Source of the DNA: Nemania diffusa
Lineage: Eukaryota; Ascomycota; Sordariomycetes; Xylariales; Xylariaceae
NCBI GenBank assembly: GCA_038501195.1
Contig: JBBPUQ010000004.1
Location: 2,790,001-2,854,000 of the forward strand
DNA: 64,000 nucleotides
Direction of reading: 5' to 3'
The notes beneath the pieces are model-generated. The model was not told where the DNA came from, made no database searches, and saw only the letters and a program-made list of their open reading frames with translations. This document shows positions 1 to 12,000 of the stretch, in pieces. Position numbers and translations under genes: made by a program. Numbering within the stretch: the stretch's first letter is position 1; each line of letters begins with the position of its first letter.

Positions 1-1
1 A

Positions 2-1414
2 TGTGAACGGTGCATGACTCATATTGATGGATGCTACAAGTTCCCCAATGTTCACGTCCGTGGCCGTCTATGCAAGACCAATACAATGTCTAACACGGCT
101 TTCCGTGGCTTTGGGGGGCCTCAAGGTATGTTCATTGTCGAGTCAATGATGTCAGAGGTCGCCGACCGGTTAGGCATGGCCGTGGAGGATCTTCGCGAGC
201 TTAACTTTTACCAAGTTAACGACACAACGCACTTTAACCAGACCATAGAAGACTGGCACGTGCCAATAATGTATAAACAGGTCAAGGAAGAATCGGACTA
301 TGCCAACCGGCGAAAGGCTGTTCATGAATTTAATGAAAGTCACAAATGGCGTAAGCGAGGTCTTGCTATTATTCCCACCAAATTTGGCATTTCCTTCACG
401 GCGCTTTGGTTCAACCAGGCTGGCGCGCTGGTACACATCTATCATGATGGATCGGTTCTTGTCGCCCATGGAGGAACTGAAATGGGGCAAGGACTTCATA
501 CCAAAATGATCACACTTGCAGCCGAGGCTCTGCAGGTACCTATGGAAGATGTGTTCATATCGGAGACTGCTACGAATACCGTCGCAAATACGTCAGCCAC
601 AGCAGCTTCAGCGTCCTCTGATTTAAACGGATACGCGGTGTGGAACGCGTGCGAGCAGATCAACGCTCGTCTAGCTCCATACAGAGAAAAGCTTGGGCCG
701 AAAGCAACTATGAAGGAACTCGCACACGCCGCTTACTTTGACCGAGTGAATCTGAGTGCGAATGGTTTCTATAAGACCCCGGAGATTGGGTACAAGTGGG
801 GTGAGAACGTAGGCAAGATGTTCTTCTATTTCACGCAAGGCGTCACGGCTGCAGAGGTAGAGGTCGATTGCCTCACTGGAACTTCGACATGCTTGAGAGC
901 CGATATTAAGATGGACATTGGACGTTCAATCAACCCCTCTATTGACTACGGCCAGATTGAGGGCGCTTTTGTCCAAGGCATGGGCCTCTTCACTATGGAA
1001 GAGAGTTTGTGGTTTCGGAATGGACCCATGGCAGGAAACTTGTTCACCAAGGGCCCCGGCGCATATAAGATCCCAGGCTTCCGTGATATACCACAGGTAT
1101 TCAACGTTAGTCTTCTGAAGGGTGTGACATGGGAGAATCTCCGCACTATCCAGCGGAGTCGAGGGGTCGGCGAGCCTCCTCTGTTTATGGGCAGCGCTGT
1201 ATTCTTCGCGATACGAGATGCATTAAAGGCTGCACGCGCAGATTATGGCGTAAAGGCTAAATTGGGCGTTGAAGGCGGCGAGGATGACGGCTTGTTGAAG
1301 CTCGAGAGCCCTGCAACACCCGAGAGGATCCGGTTGTCGTGTGTTGATCCGATCATGGAGCAAGCACGAGTCTTGCCTAAGGAAGGGGAAAAAAGCTTCT
1401 TTGTCGCCATATAG
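2..1414 (+). CDS. Xanthine dehydrogenase / purine hydroxylase, 3' part (molybdenum-cofactor domain)
   Basis: Partial at the 5' end. The frame is already open at base 2, before the first in-frame ATG at 14, so the gene starts outside the window. About 470 residues of the C-terminal molybdopterin-binding domain are present. Visible family motifs are RGRLCKTN followed by AFRGFGGPQG (cofactor and substrate contact, with the conserved Arg), GTEMGQGLHTKM, and GVGEPPLFMG, which holds the catalytic Glu of the xanthine oxidase family. The C-terminus (ERIRLSCVDPI...EGEKSFFVAI) matches the usual end, so this end is intact. The enzyme oxidises hypoxanthine to xanthine and urate in cytosolic purine catabolism, using NAD+. 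No intron is seen in this part. It could be a paralogue of the canonical fungal hxA, because the missing N-terminal FeS and FAD domains cannot be inspected. Confidence 0.93.
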   Translation, partial: CERCMTHIDGCYKFPNVHVRGRLCKTNTMSNTAFRGFGGPQGMFIVESMMSEVADRLGMAVEDLRELNFYQVNDTTHFNQTIEDWHVPIMYKQVKEESDYANRRKAVHEFNESHKWRKRGLAIIPTKFGISFTALWFNQAGALVHIYHDGSVLVAHGGTEMGQGLHTKMITLAAEALQVPMEDVFISETATNTVANTSATAASASSDLNGYAVWNACEQINARLAPYREKLGPKATMKELAHAAYFDRVNLSANGFYKTPEIGYKWGENVGKMFFYFTQGVTAAEVEVDCLTGTSTCLRADIKMDIGRSINPSIDYGQIEGAFVQGMGLFTMEESLWFRNGPMAGNLFTKGPGAYKIPGFRDIPQVFNVSLLKGVTWENLRTIQRSRGVGEPPLFMGSAVFFAIRDALKAARADYGVKAKLGVEGGEDDGLLKLESPATPERIRLSCVDPIMEQARVLPKEGEKSFFVAI

Positions 1415-3308
1415 TAGGGTTGCAAACCTACTTCAGGCCGATCTAAACTGTTATTGTTAGATAAATGCACCGCTTAGCCAGCTCCAGAAATGGCTAGATC
1501 ATAGCATCGTTAGTAAGATCTATATTCGACGTGCTACGTGTTTATTTATTCTATCTGTCCTAGGCAATACATCACAAATTCGAAGTGTGAGCTATCGCAA
1601 CCTGCGGCTGTCACGGCTGCCGCTCAACTTATTACGTGACCCTAAGCCGTACGCCACGACTACTACGACTGGGAAAAGGGACCACCATGTCGCGCACCGT
1701 CTCACAAAAGTCAAACGTCGGGCCTTCTTGGGCTTATATAGATCGTACTTGGGGATGAGAGTGGCTCTGACGATGAATACTTCATAGCGAGGGAAGTTTA
1801 AGCTACCACCATATGTCGTGTATCAATTCATATCAAGATAGAACTTCACTTTAGATGTAGGATACTCACCTATTGCAATTGCGCATCCTTCGAGCGAAGC
1901 CCATACACGCCTCGTGGGGGTCGGGGGTCCCGTGCCATCGCTCCGTGTGCAGCTTAGTATTCATCTGCAAGATCTAGATCGCCATGTTCGTCGGCGTTCC
2001 TGTCGGGATGACGTATCGATTTCCGGCCTTCTTGTTGTCTCAGATGATCGGCGAGACGCGGGGCAGTCGCGACACGATACTGGATGGGCGCGAGGCACTT
2101 CTTACACGACAGCGGAGCAATACGGCAAGGTCCTGATCTGATGGCACATTGGCACCTGTGCTGCTTGCAGGATCAGTTTTGCGAGCTATTTCATTGAGCG
2201 GTTGGGGTCGTTGCGCTTAATGTATAATATTCTTTCATGCTTACCTCATTAGCAGCCATAGGAAAAGAGAAGAGCCTAGGATAGTAGCTCATAATCTTCT
2301 TTTCCGCCCTCAGACAGCCTACTAGCTAGAATACCCTCTAATATGGTGCTCTTCACATGACATAGGTTAGGCGAGTTGTTAATATTTAATGTCTGCTCGA
2401 GCCACAAGCTAGAATTCATGATCGAGTAAGGGTACGTACGGTGAAATTCGTGTTCATTCTAACAGAGTAATCGCGTACAGAGGAGAAGGGCAGTCAGTGT
2501 TGATGGTAAGCCGACGATCTATATCTTTCTTGTTCCACGCAGCCAGTAGGTCTGGTGCGAATATGTGGATAGACGATTCTGGCGCCGCGGTATATATTCC
2601 ATACGATGGTTGAGGAAATGGAAAGGGGCACCGAACGCGCACATGGAGATAGCATCACTGTCGCACGCCTTGATCACGTAATTCATGGGTAAAACCTCGT
2701 CCTTACCGCTGGCTTCGCTTATCTGCTGAAGGAGGTTCGCCGATCGGTGAATATATACTTATCCGCCTTCCCAGCCGGACCCGGGGGTTTGAGGCGCGAT
2801 GCGCACGACTAGTCCATTATCCGATGCATCTTGGCAATACAGGTGAAGTAATACCGACCCTGGAGCACAACGTCATGGTATGTCTCATACCAGTTCGTTA
2901 GCTGTCAGATATGAGTAGGTGTAGAAATTGATGTGTCGTTGTACAAGAAGCACTCGGGGTACACGGCTCCAATTGGTACTACCCCTTACATTTGGTATTG
3001 TGATCCCCTTGCGATGTTTATTTACTCTTATTGTCTCTCCATTTCCCTCAGCGTTCCTCAACGGCCCGCAGTATCCACAGAAATAGTCTCTTCATCCCTT
3101 TTGCTATGCGCTGCAGCCAGTTGGGATGCCAGTTTGAAAGCCAAGATAACATCTAGGTAACCGTTGGCCTTGCCACCCAGCGCTAACGACAACATACAAG
3201 CGTACACAAGCACACAAACACACAAGCACGCAAGGACATAAGAAGATATATCTAGAGCGAGCCGTTAGAAGCGCAAACTAACCCGCACAATATTTCCCCC
3301 AAGACCAA
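1415..3308. other. Intergenic region, no gene called
   Basis: No convincing open frame longer than 75 codons is present. The stretch 1900-2110 is somewhat GC-richer, and the minus strand at about 2450-2700 carries short coding-like pieces in two frames that do not join. Either could be a decayed gene remnant, but I cannot identify a family. A CA-rich simple stretch (roughly 3200-3237) lies about 70-110 bp upstream of the next start codon and is probably promoter or 5' UTR. Confidence 0.5.
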
Positions 3309-4943
3309 ATGAAAAAGAGCCGGCTTACTCAAAGCAAAGTCTCAGATAGCGACAACGTAATATTGCCGAAAGCTAGAGATCCTCCTATCGCTAGCATGGA
3401 AAGCTCGTTACATAGTATCACTGGCTACCAGGCCACAGATTCAGAAGACAGCGCATGCTCTGTCGAAGAGGATCCTCTAGAAGCATGGTACGCAGACGTC
3501 GGATACTTACCCGTCTTAGACGAGTCTATATTTGACGTATTGGAGCATGTCCTATCGCCCTCCGCCATGTCTGGTGTTAAGAGGAAACTCTATAAAACAA
3601 AGGGGGATCTGACTCTGGGACTCAACAGCAGAAATGTGCGGATAGGCCCATGTTTATCGACTGACCCGTTCCTTGCCACGTTTCATGATATGAAGTCCCT
3701 TCAGGAATCCGGCTCCAGCGTCCGCCTGCTGGGTCTACACGACGAAGTGAATAAACATCACGTCGACGAATGGAGCCTAGACCTTAAGAAGGCCATCAAG
3801 GACGAGCGGGACGCAGCTTTCCAGCGAACTGTGATTATGTCCTTGTTAGACCGACATCGACTTATATATAATCTGACTGACGGTAATCAATTTGTGTTAG
3901 ACTTTGCTGTTCAGAGCACCTGGAGTTGCCCGTTTATGCCAACACGGGCCCTGAAGAAGGATAAGCCGGACCGTGTGCTCTCACGCCCCAAGCCGGACAT
4001 ATCCATTGCTTTTCGTCTGCAGTCTATCATCGAGGATGGACTTATGTGCATTATCCCCGAAGCTACCAGGAGAATTATGACTTACGAGGCAGAAGACGGC
4101 ACTGGCACGCAACGGGCTTTCCATTTCCTAATGATCGAGCCTGAGAATGAAGACAAGACATCAAACAGCATAGACGGTCAGCTTCGGAATCTAAATAGCG
4201 CAAGCCAATCTCTACATTGCTTATACGAGTTCTTCAACGAGGCAGATAGGCAAGAGGTACAATGCGACAAGTCTTGTTGTACGCCGGGCGCCGCAACCGT
4301 CACAGCCGGTAACCTAGAATCATTTCCTGCTGGAGAAGATACGTTCGTGGGCCTTTTCTTCAAGGAAGTCAGAGTCTTCACAGCAGTTCTAACGGGCACG
4401 GCTATCACAATCCGGGTGCACCGGGCCTGCCCTGCATCGTCACCCCCTTTTCCGTCTCACGAGGGCCGACCCCCCTTTCTGCCCTTCATCCTCCCCGACT
4501 ACCCGCTTCAGTTCGAGTACAACGAACTCGTCAGGCTCTCGTACGATGACTTCTCCAGGGACAAGGTCGTGGATATGGTCGAGAAGATCATGGTCGATTA
4601 TGGCGTCGGCCGTCTCCGCCCTCTGTTGCAGAAAGCGGCCGCGGCGATCGCGACGAAGTTCTACAAGTGGGAAGAGGAGAAGGGCAGTCAGTACGTGTTA
4701 GGCATGCGACACTACTCACACGGACAGACGGCCAGTTCGCCTTGCCTACAAACGTCTCGGGCGCCTAGCGAAGCCACCCCACAGCCATCAGCATCGACGA
4801 CGCCAAACTCTCCACGGCTGAGCCAAGCTCGCCCACCCAGCTCGGAAGCATCAGATGATTCACTAGGATTCCGTTTTTCTTCCGCCGCTGACGCTGCGGG
4901 GAGGCAATTAGAATCGCCAAAGAAGAAAAAAAGAAGGTTATAG
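3309..4943 (+). CDS. DUF7924-like protein of the PD-(D/E)XK nuclease type
   Basis: Single-exon frame of 544 residues. Residues 1-60 look disordered and acidic. The middle carries the layout of the fungal DUF7924 family, which is thought to have a restriction-endonuclease-like fold: a KPD motif at 228-230 followed by ISIAF, a strand at 271-277 ending in the core acidic residue (FHFLMIE), and an LNSASQS helix at 295-301 where members usually have a Gln/Asn-Ala-rich helix. In active PD-(D/E)XK enzymes the strand ends E-x-K; here it reads E-P-E, so the catalytic Lys is missing. A low-complexity Ser/Pro/Thr tail (about 475-530) ends in KKKKRRL, a likely nuclear localisation signal. The family match is from remembered motif pattern only. 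Catalysis is doubtful, so a DNA-binding or other non-enzymatic role is possible. Confidence 0.72.
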   Translation: MKKSRLTQSKVSDSDNVILPKARDPPIASMESSLHSITGYQATDSEDSACSVEEDPLEAWYADVGYLPVLDESIFDVLEHVLSPSAMSGVKRKLYKTKGDLTLGLNSRNVRIGPCLSTDPFLATFHDMKSLQESGSSVRLLGLHDEVNKHHVDEWSLDLKKAIKDERDAAFQRTVIMSLLDRHRLIYNLTDGNQFVLDFAVQSTWSCPFMPTRALKKDKPDRVLSRPKPDISIAFRLQSIIEDGLMCIIPEATRRIMTYEAEDGTGTQRAFHFLMIEPENEDKTSNSIDGQLRNLNSASQSLHCLYEFFNEADRQEVQCDKSCCTPGAATVTAGNLESFPAGEDTFVGLFFKEVRVFTAVLTGTAITIRVHRACPASSPPFPSHEGRPPFLPFILPDYPLQFEYNELVRLSYDDFSRDKVVDMVEKIMVDYGVGRLRPLLQKAAAAIATKFYKWEEEKGSQYVLGMRHYSHGQTASSPCLQTSRAPSEATPQPSASTTPNSPRLSQARPPSSEASDDSLGFRFSSAADAAGRQLESPKKKKRRL

Positions 4944-5701
4944 AGAGGTACTGTGAGAGTGCGGGTAAACCTGCACTTGAAAATAAGGGGAATATATTGA
5001 TTAGGCTTAGACTTTCACTTCCGCGTTGAATTTTTCTATTGATTCTAAGCAGGTCTTTTCGAGAACTGCTCGACTTAGCTAGCTAGGCAGGCATTTGTAT
5101 AGCCCTCTCGCAGCTATGTGCCTACATAATGATGAGACAATCTTGTGACCAAATCTTCTAATTAACCTAATAATGCATACTTTTCAGCTAGTCTTAGCTA
5201 CAGAAAAGTTTATGTAATACGAGTCAACAATTAGATGTGCCACTATTAACTCTTAATCTATTTTGTAAAGTATATAGTTATAGGACTACTGGCTGCTACC
5301 TAGGTAGCTCTAGAAACCAGAGATAATAGAAAATTGGATAGCTTCAAAACGCCTTTTTAAGGTATGATATTTTAAATAAGGCGAGTCGGACTAAAGGGGG
5401 TGCACAAACCTGTTTAATCTCATATTCGAAATCCGCGGCTACCCAAAATAGCAACCACGGCCGCCCTAATTAATGCCAATATACAGCCTCTAGCCAACCA
5501 CATCTATAGACTACAAATTCTGCGTTACGCTATCCTAAGGAGCAAGACAGTCTGCTTGATTTTGTATGCGCTAATGGCCTATCACGCATTTAAGTCATCT
5601 CTGCACCCCAGGGCTCATAACATCTCGATATTCGCTATATGAACCATAAGAGTTTAGGGATCCATTCTTTTAGCCCTTATTATATATATTTACAGCTCTT
5701 A
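4944..5701. other. Intergenic region up to the retroelement
   Basis: No gene seen. Base composition is normal up to the element boundary at 5702 and then falls sharply. Frames here are broken by stops and no similarity was recognised. Confidence 0.5.
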
Positions 5702-5705
5702 CTGT
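5702..5705. repeat. Left target-site duplication CTGT
   Basis: The 4-mer directly before the left LTR is identical to the 4-mer directly after the right LTR. It could be read as 5 bp (ACTGT) if the terminal A of the right LTR is counted in the duplication. Confidence 0.75.
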
Positions 5706-6025
5706 TGAAACGATGCGTGCAATATATACACAACGCACTCTAAAGGACTAGCCACAGCTATAAAAAATCACTTCTAGAAATTTGAAGCAATAATAACAGT
5801 AGTTTAAAAAAGCAATCGAAATAATATTAAAGTAGCAAAACTATTATAAATACTATATAACGATTTAATTAGTTAATATTAAAAGTATTAATTTTTATAG
5901 TATTATATATTTTTTTAATAAAAAATTACTTTTTTATTAACTAATAAATAAAAAAATAAAAAATGTAAAGTTTTATTAACTTAATTAATATAACTTTTTA
6001 CAACAATATAACTTATATTGTTTTA
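5706..6025. repeat. Left LTR, outer edge spared from RIP
   Basis: 320 bp, direct repeat of 19169-19488. Roughly the first 90-120 bp still hold many C and G bases. The rest is A+T-saturated, and its last 60 bp align base for base with the unmutated end of the right LTR, differing only by transitions. Confidence 0.88.
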
Positions 6026-9000
6026 ATTTTTTTTAAATAAAATAATATTATTTTTAATATATTTTTATTTAATAAACTAAATAAATATATAAAAACAGTA
6101 TAAATTTATAAATTAAATAATTAAAATATAAATAAATATAAAAATTATTATATAAATTAATATAATTTTTTATTATAAAAGATTTTATAATATATAATAT
6201 AATATTAATATAAAAATAAGTAATAAGTTTTTATAAAAAAAATTAATTTTAAAATAGTTTAATTATAAAACAATTATTAATAAGTTTTAAAAATTTAATA
6301 TTTAATTTAATTTATTTTTTTTAGTTATAACTTTTTTTAATAAATTTATTTTTTAATAAAATCAAATTAAACTAATAGTTTTAATTTATATTATTGTTTT
6401 TACTATTAAATTTTAAAAAAAACTTTATTAACTTTTTTAACAGTTTTTATATTTATTTTATATTATTTTTAATTTTATTATTTTATAAAAGTAATAAATT
6501 AAAAATATTATATTAAATTAATTTATTTTTTTTAAAGTTATTAATATAAGTTTTTAATTATATTTAAAGTTAAATTTTTTGTTTTTTTAATTTTAAAATT
6601 GTTACTAAAATATTTAAAAGTTATAATATAATTATAATTAATACTAATTTTATATTTTTATATATTATAATTAAACAATAGCAACTTGTAATAATTAGTT
6701 TTAAAATATAAATTATTACTTGATTTTTATAATTAACTAAAAAACAAAAAAACAAAAAAAAAATAAATTAAAAAATATATATTAAATAGAAGTTTTATTA
6801 ATTTGTAACAACTAAACTTAGTTTTAAATATAAAATTTTTTTTTTTAAACAAAAAACTATATATATTATTAAAGCTATTATTTAAAAAAAAAAAAAAAAA
6901 AATAAAAAGCAATAAATTAAAGTTTATATTAAACTTAAATAAAAGTTTTAGCTTTTTAAAAATAAGTTTTTTTTTTTTAGCTTTTTTAGTTTTTTTAGCT
7001 ACTTTTTAAATAGTTACTTTTTTTTTTATATAAATTTTTTAATTTATATTAAAAAGTAGTTTTAAATAATAAATTAAATTTTTAACAATATATATTTTAG
7101 TAATTTTTTATAACTTTTTATATAACTATATAAAAAAAAAATTATTAATTAAATTTTTTTTGCTATTAAATAGTTTATTTATTTTGTTAAAGTTTGTTAA
7201 TAATATTATAATATAAAAAATATTTATATAAATATATTATTAATAACTAATTTATTTAAATAAAAATATAAAAATTAAATTTATTAAAAGCTAAAGTTTA
7301 AAAAAACATAAGTAATATATTTTTTGAAATATTTTAAAATTTTTATTTCGATTTTTTTTAATATATTTTATAAAGTTAAAATAATATATATAATAAATTT
7401 AAATATTTATTAAAATAATATATTAATAACTTTTTTTATTATTGCTAAAAATAATAAATTTAAAAATAAATGTTTATATAAAATTATTTTATTTTTTTAG
7501 TTAAATTTTTAAATTTGTAAATATAAATTTTATAAAAGTATATTTATATAAATATTTAACTTTTATTTTAAATAATAAGCTTAAATTATATATTGTTATA
7601 TTAATAAATATTAAGAAATAAAATTGAATTTTTTTTTTGTTTATTTAGTTATATTTTTTTATTTTTAATATAATATTAACTAGATTTAGTTTTATTGTTT
7701 ATAATTAAAAATAAAAATTATAAAAAAAAAGTTTATAACTTTTAAAAAAAAAAAAAGCTTTTGTTGTAGTTATATATTTATAATTTATAAAATTTTTTTT
7801 TTAAAATATATAGTTATAAATAAATAGCTTAAAATTTTAAACAATATTAAAATAAAATATATTAAAAAAGTATATAAAAAAAGTATTTTTATTATTATAT
7901 ATTTATATTTAATTAAAAGTAATATTAATTTAAAAATTTTTAATAATTTAAAACAATATTTAAAACTTTTTAGTTAGTTTAAACTAATAAGTTAAAATTT
8001 TTAATTTAATAAAAAATAACTTAACTAGTTTTGGTTTTTTTTTAATAAATTTAAATTAATATTTTAAAAAAAAAATAATTTAATTTTTATTAATTTTTTA
8101 ATATATTATTTAAAAAATATACTTAATTAAATCATTTATTTTTTTAATACTTAAATTTTTATTTTTTTTAATTATATTTATTATTTTTTAAAAGTTTTAA
8201 AATATTAAAAATAAGTTTATTAAATAAAAATAGCTATAATATTAATTGTTAATTTATATTAATAAAAATATATAAACTATATAAATAAAAAATAAAAAAT
8301 TAAAATATTTAAAAGTAATATTTATTGTTTAAACTTTTTAAAAATAACAAAATATATATTTATATTTAAAATTTAAATAAAAAATATTAATTAAATTAAC
8401 AAAAACAATAAATTTTTAAAAAATATTATAAATTATAAAATATTAATAAAAGTTTATTTTATTAACTATTTTATATTTTTTAAAAATAACTTTTTATATT
8501 TTTTGTTTTATATTTTTTTTAATAATTTTATATAAATAGTATATATTGTTTATATATTTAAAAAAAATACTATTAAAAATAAAATTATATATAAATTTAT
8601 TTATATTATAAAAAATAAAATATATTATTGCTGTTATTTTTAATAAATTTAGCTATTTTTTAACTTTATATTTAAAAATAATATTAATTAAAAGTTTTAT
8701 TTTATTTTGTTTTTATAATATAGCTTATTTATAATTATTTAAAAAAAAGCAACTGTTAATATATTAAAAATTAAATTTAATAAGTAGTTAAAAATAAAAA
8801 AAATAATATTATATATTATAATTAAAAATATTAATAAAAAAACTAAGTAATTATTTATTTTTTTTAAATGTTATAATTAATATATTTTTATTATAAAATA
8901 ATTATAAAAAAAATATAAAAAAGTTTAAGTAAATTTTTTTTTAAATTATATTTTTGCTACTTTTAACAAATAAATATATTTTTTGTTTTTATAACGCTGC

Positions 9001-12000
9001 TATAATATTTAAATAAAAAAATAATAAAAAAAAAAATTAAAAAACTTATTAAATTTATATACATTTATATATAATTTTAATATTTTTATTAATAATATAG
9101 TAATAAATAAATAAAAAAATTAAAAATATATATAAATAAAAATATAAAAATATAAATAAAAAAAAATAAAAAATAAAATTTTTTTTTTAAAGTTTAAAGC
9201 TAAAAATTAATATAATAAGTTCAAACAAAAAAAACAATAAAAGTTTGTAATAAATTAAAATTTAATATTTTTATTTTATAAATTTTTTTATTTAATAAAA
9301 ATTAAAAAATAAAAAAATATTATTTTTTTTAATTATTAAAGATTTTTTTTAATTAATTAATTAAACTTTTAAATATTTTTAAAAATTTTATTTATTAATA
9401 TTAAACTTTATAATTTAATAAAATAAATAAATAGTTTTTTTTAAGTTTTTTAAACAGTTTATATTTTTTAAATTAATATTTTAGTAATAACTACTAATAT
9501 TTTAAATTATTACTTTTTTAATTTATATATAAACTATTATTTAATTATTTATTTAATTAAACTTTTTTAAATCAAATAATTTTTTAAAAAAAAACTATAC
9601 TTTTTTATTTAGTTAGTTTGTAAAAATTATTTGTTTTTAATAATTAGTAGTTTTTTTTTTTTTGTTAAAATTTATTGTTGTTTTTAATAAATTTTAACTA
9701 TAATATAACTATTATATAACTTTTTTTTAATTTTTACTTTTTATTTTTTTTTTTTTAAATTAATAAATTTTTTAAATATTTATTTATTTTTTTTGTTTAT
9801 TTTTTTTATTAATAACTTTATTAATATATTTTTTTTTTTTAAAAATTTAAAACTATATATAACATTTTTATTATTATTATATTTTTTTTTAATAGTTACT
9901 TTTATATATATAACTAAAATGTTATTTTTTTATTTAATTAAAAAGTTTTTAAACTTTATTATTTTATATATTTTTTTAAATTTTAAAAGCTTTTTTATTT
10001 TAAAAATATTAATTTTGTTTAATTTATAAACAATAAAATTTACAACTTAAAACTTTTTAAAATTTAAAAGTTTATAAATATATAAAAAAACTATTAATTT
10101 ATATAATTTTTTATTAATATTATTATATTATAAATTTTTAACAATTTTTTTATTTAAATTTTTAATAGTGTTATTAAAAGTTAATATATATATTAAAAAG
10201 TTTATTTTAATATTTTTAAACTTTTTAATATTTTTTTTACTATTTTTGCTATAATTAAAAAAGCTTTTAATTATAATATTATTTTTTATATATTATATAT
10301 TAAAACAAGTTAAAATAATTTTTAAAACAAATATATTTACAATTTTATTTATAATTATTATTATTTTAAAAACTTTTATATTTAATAATTTAATATTTTT
10401 AATGTTATTTTTTATAAAATATATAAATATTAACTTGTTTAATTTAAGCTGTATAAAAAAACTAAAATATAGCTTTTTTTCGAATATATTTTAATTTTTA
10501 AATATATTAGCAGTATTTGTAAAAACTATAAATTTATAGTTTAAAAAGTTTATTATATTTAATATTATAACAATTTAATAATTAATTAATTTAAAACAAA
10601 TAAATAAACTATTAAATTAAAATTAAATATTTGTTTTAATAATAGCAAAGTTAAATTTATTATTAAATTTAATATATTTATTAAACTTATAAAATAATAT
10701 ATTAAAAAATTTAATAATAAAAAGAAATAATTTAATAATAAATAGTGTTTTTAATAATTAAAAAACTTTTTTTTTATATATATACTAAAGTTTTTTTATT
10801 ATATTTATAATATTTTTAAATATTTTAATAAATATATAATATATAATATAATATTTTTAAAAGTTATATTTTATTTTAACTATTAATATTTGTTATATTA
10901 ATTAATAAAAAATAAAACTATTATATAATATATAAAAAAAAAAATTACAAAAAAAACTATTATTAGTTTTATATATTATTAAAAAACTTGTTAATTTTAT
11001 TATAATAATATTTTAAATAAAATTTTTATTATTTAAATTTTTTTTTTTTTGTTTATAAATATTTAAAAGTTTTTAATTGTTTTATAGCTTTATATTTATA
11101 GTTTTAAGTTTTTTTACTTTTAATTTAACTACTATTTAGTTTATAATTAGTTTATTTTTTTTTTATTATTTGTTTTTATAGCTTTATTAAATTCATTTTT
11201 TAGTTTTAAATTATTAATATTTTGTTTTATAGTTTATATATTTTTTTTTAAATTTATTAGTTTTTAATATTTTTTTTAGTTTTTAATAAATTTTTTAAGT
11301 TTATTTATATAAAAAATATTTTTAAACTTAGTACTATTTAAATTTTTTAATTTATATTTGTTATTAATAAAAACTTTTTTAATTTAATAAAAGCTATACT
11401 ATTTATAAAAAAACTTTTTATTATTACTTATATTAATTTCAAGCTTTTTGTTATATAAAAGTACAAATATATTTTTTTTTAATTAGTTTTTAATTTTATA
11501 AATATTTCGTTAATTTTTGTTTTTAATTTATTTTTGTTTTTTTTATAAAATAATTTAGTAAACTTTTTCGATATTTTTTTTTTAATGTTTTATTTAGCAA
11601 ACTTTTATTACAATTATATTTTTAATACTTTTAATTTTATTTTATTATAAAACTTTTTATAAAAAAATAATATTTTTTATAAATATAATAAATAACTTTT
11701 TATAAATTAATTTGTAAATATTATATTTATAATATTTAATAAAAATATAGTTTAATTATATAATATTATTAAATTAATTTGTTTAGTTTTTTTTTATATT
11801 ATTAATTAGTTTTATTAAATTTAACTTTAAAAAAATATGTTTTTTTTTTATAAGTTTTTAAAATTAAAAATAATAAGTTAAATTATAAATTAATTTATAT
11901 TTTATTTTTGTAGCAGTTTTTTTAATTTTGTTTTTAAATTTAAAACTATTGTTATATTTTAGTTTAATTAAAATACTATATTGTTTAAAAATTTTACAAT

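Noticed and set aside
1914..2141. 75-codon frame in the GC-richer part of the first intergenic region
   Set aside because: Arg/Asp-rich with no motif and no conserved start context. The alternative frame (IAMFVGVPVGMTYRFPAF) looked transporter-like but is too short to support.
2454..2700. Coding-like pieces on the minus strand (for example YGIYTAAPESSIHIF)
   Set aside because: Two short frames do not join without an indel, and no family could be named; kept only as a possible relic.
3200..3237. CA-rich repeats as a CRISPR-like or telomere-like array
   Set aside because: Short degenerate microsatellite without spacers or telomere unit; likely 5' flank of the downstream gene.
9793..10029. 78-codon frame inside the A+T core
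   Set aside because: Phe/Ile/Leu/Lys/Asn-only composition is what random A+T-rich DNA encodes; it is an artefact of RIP saturation.
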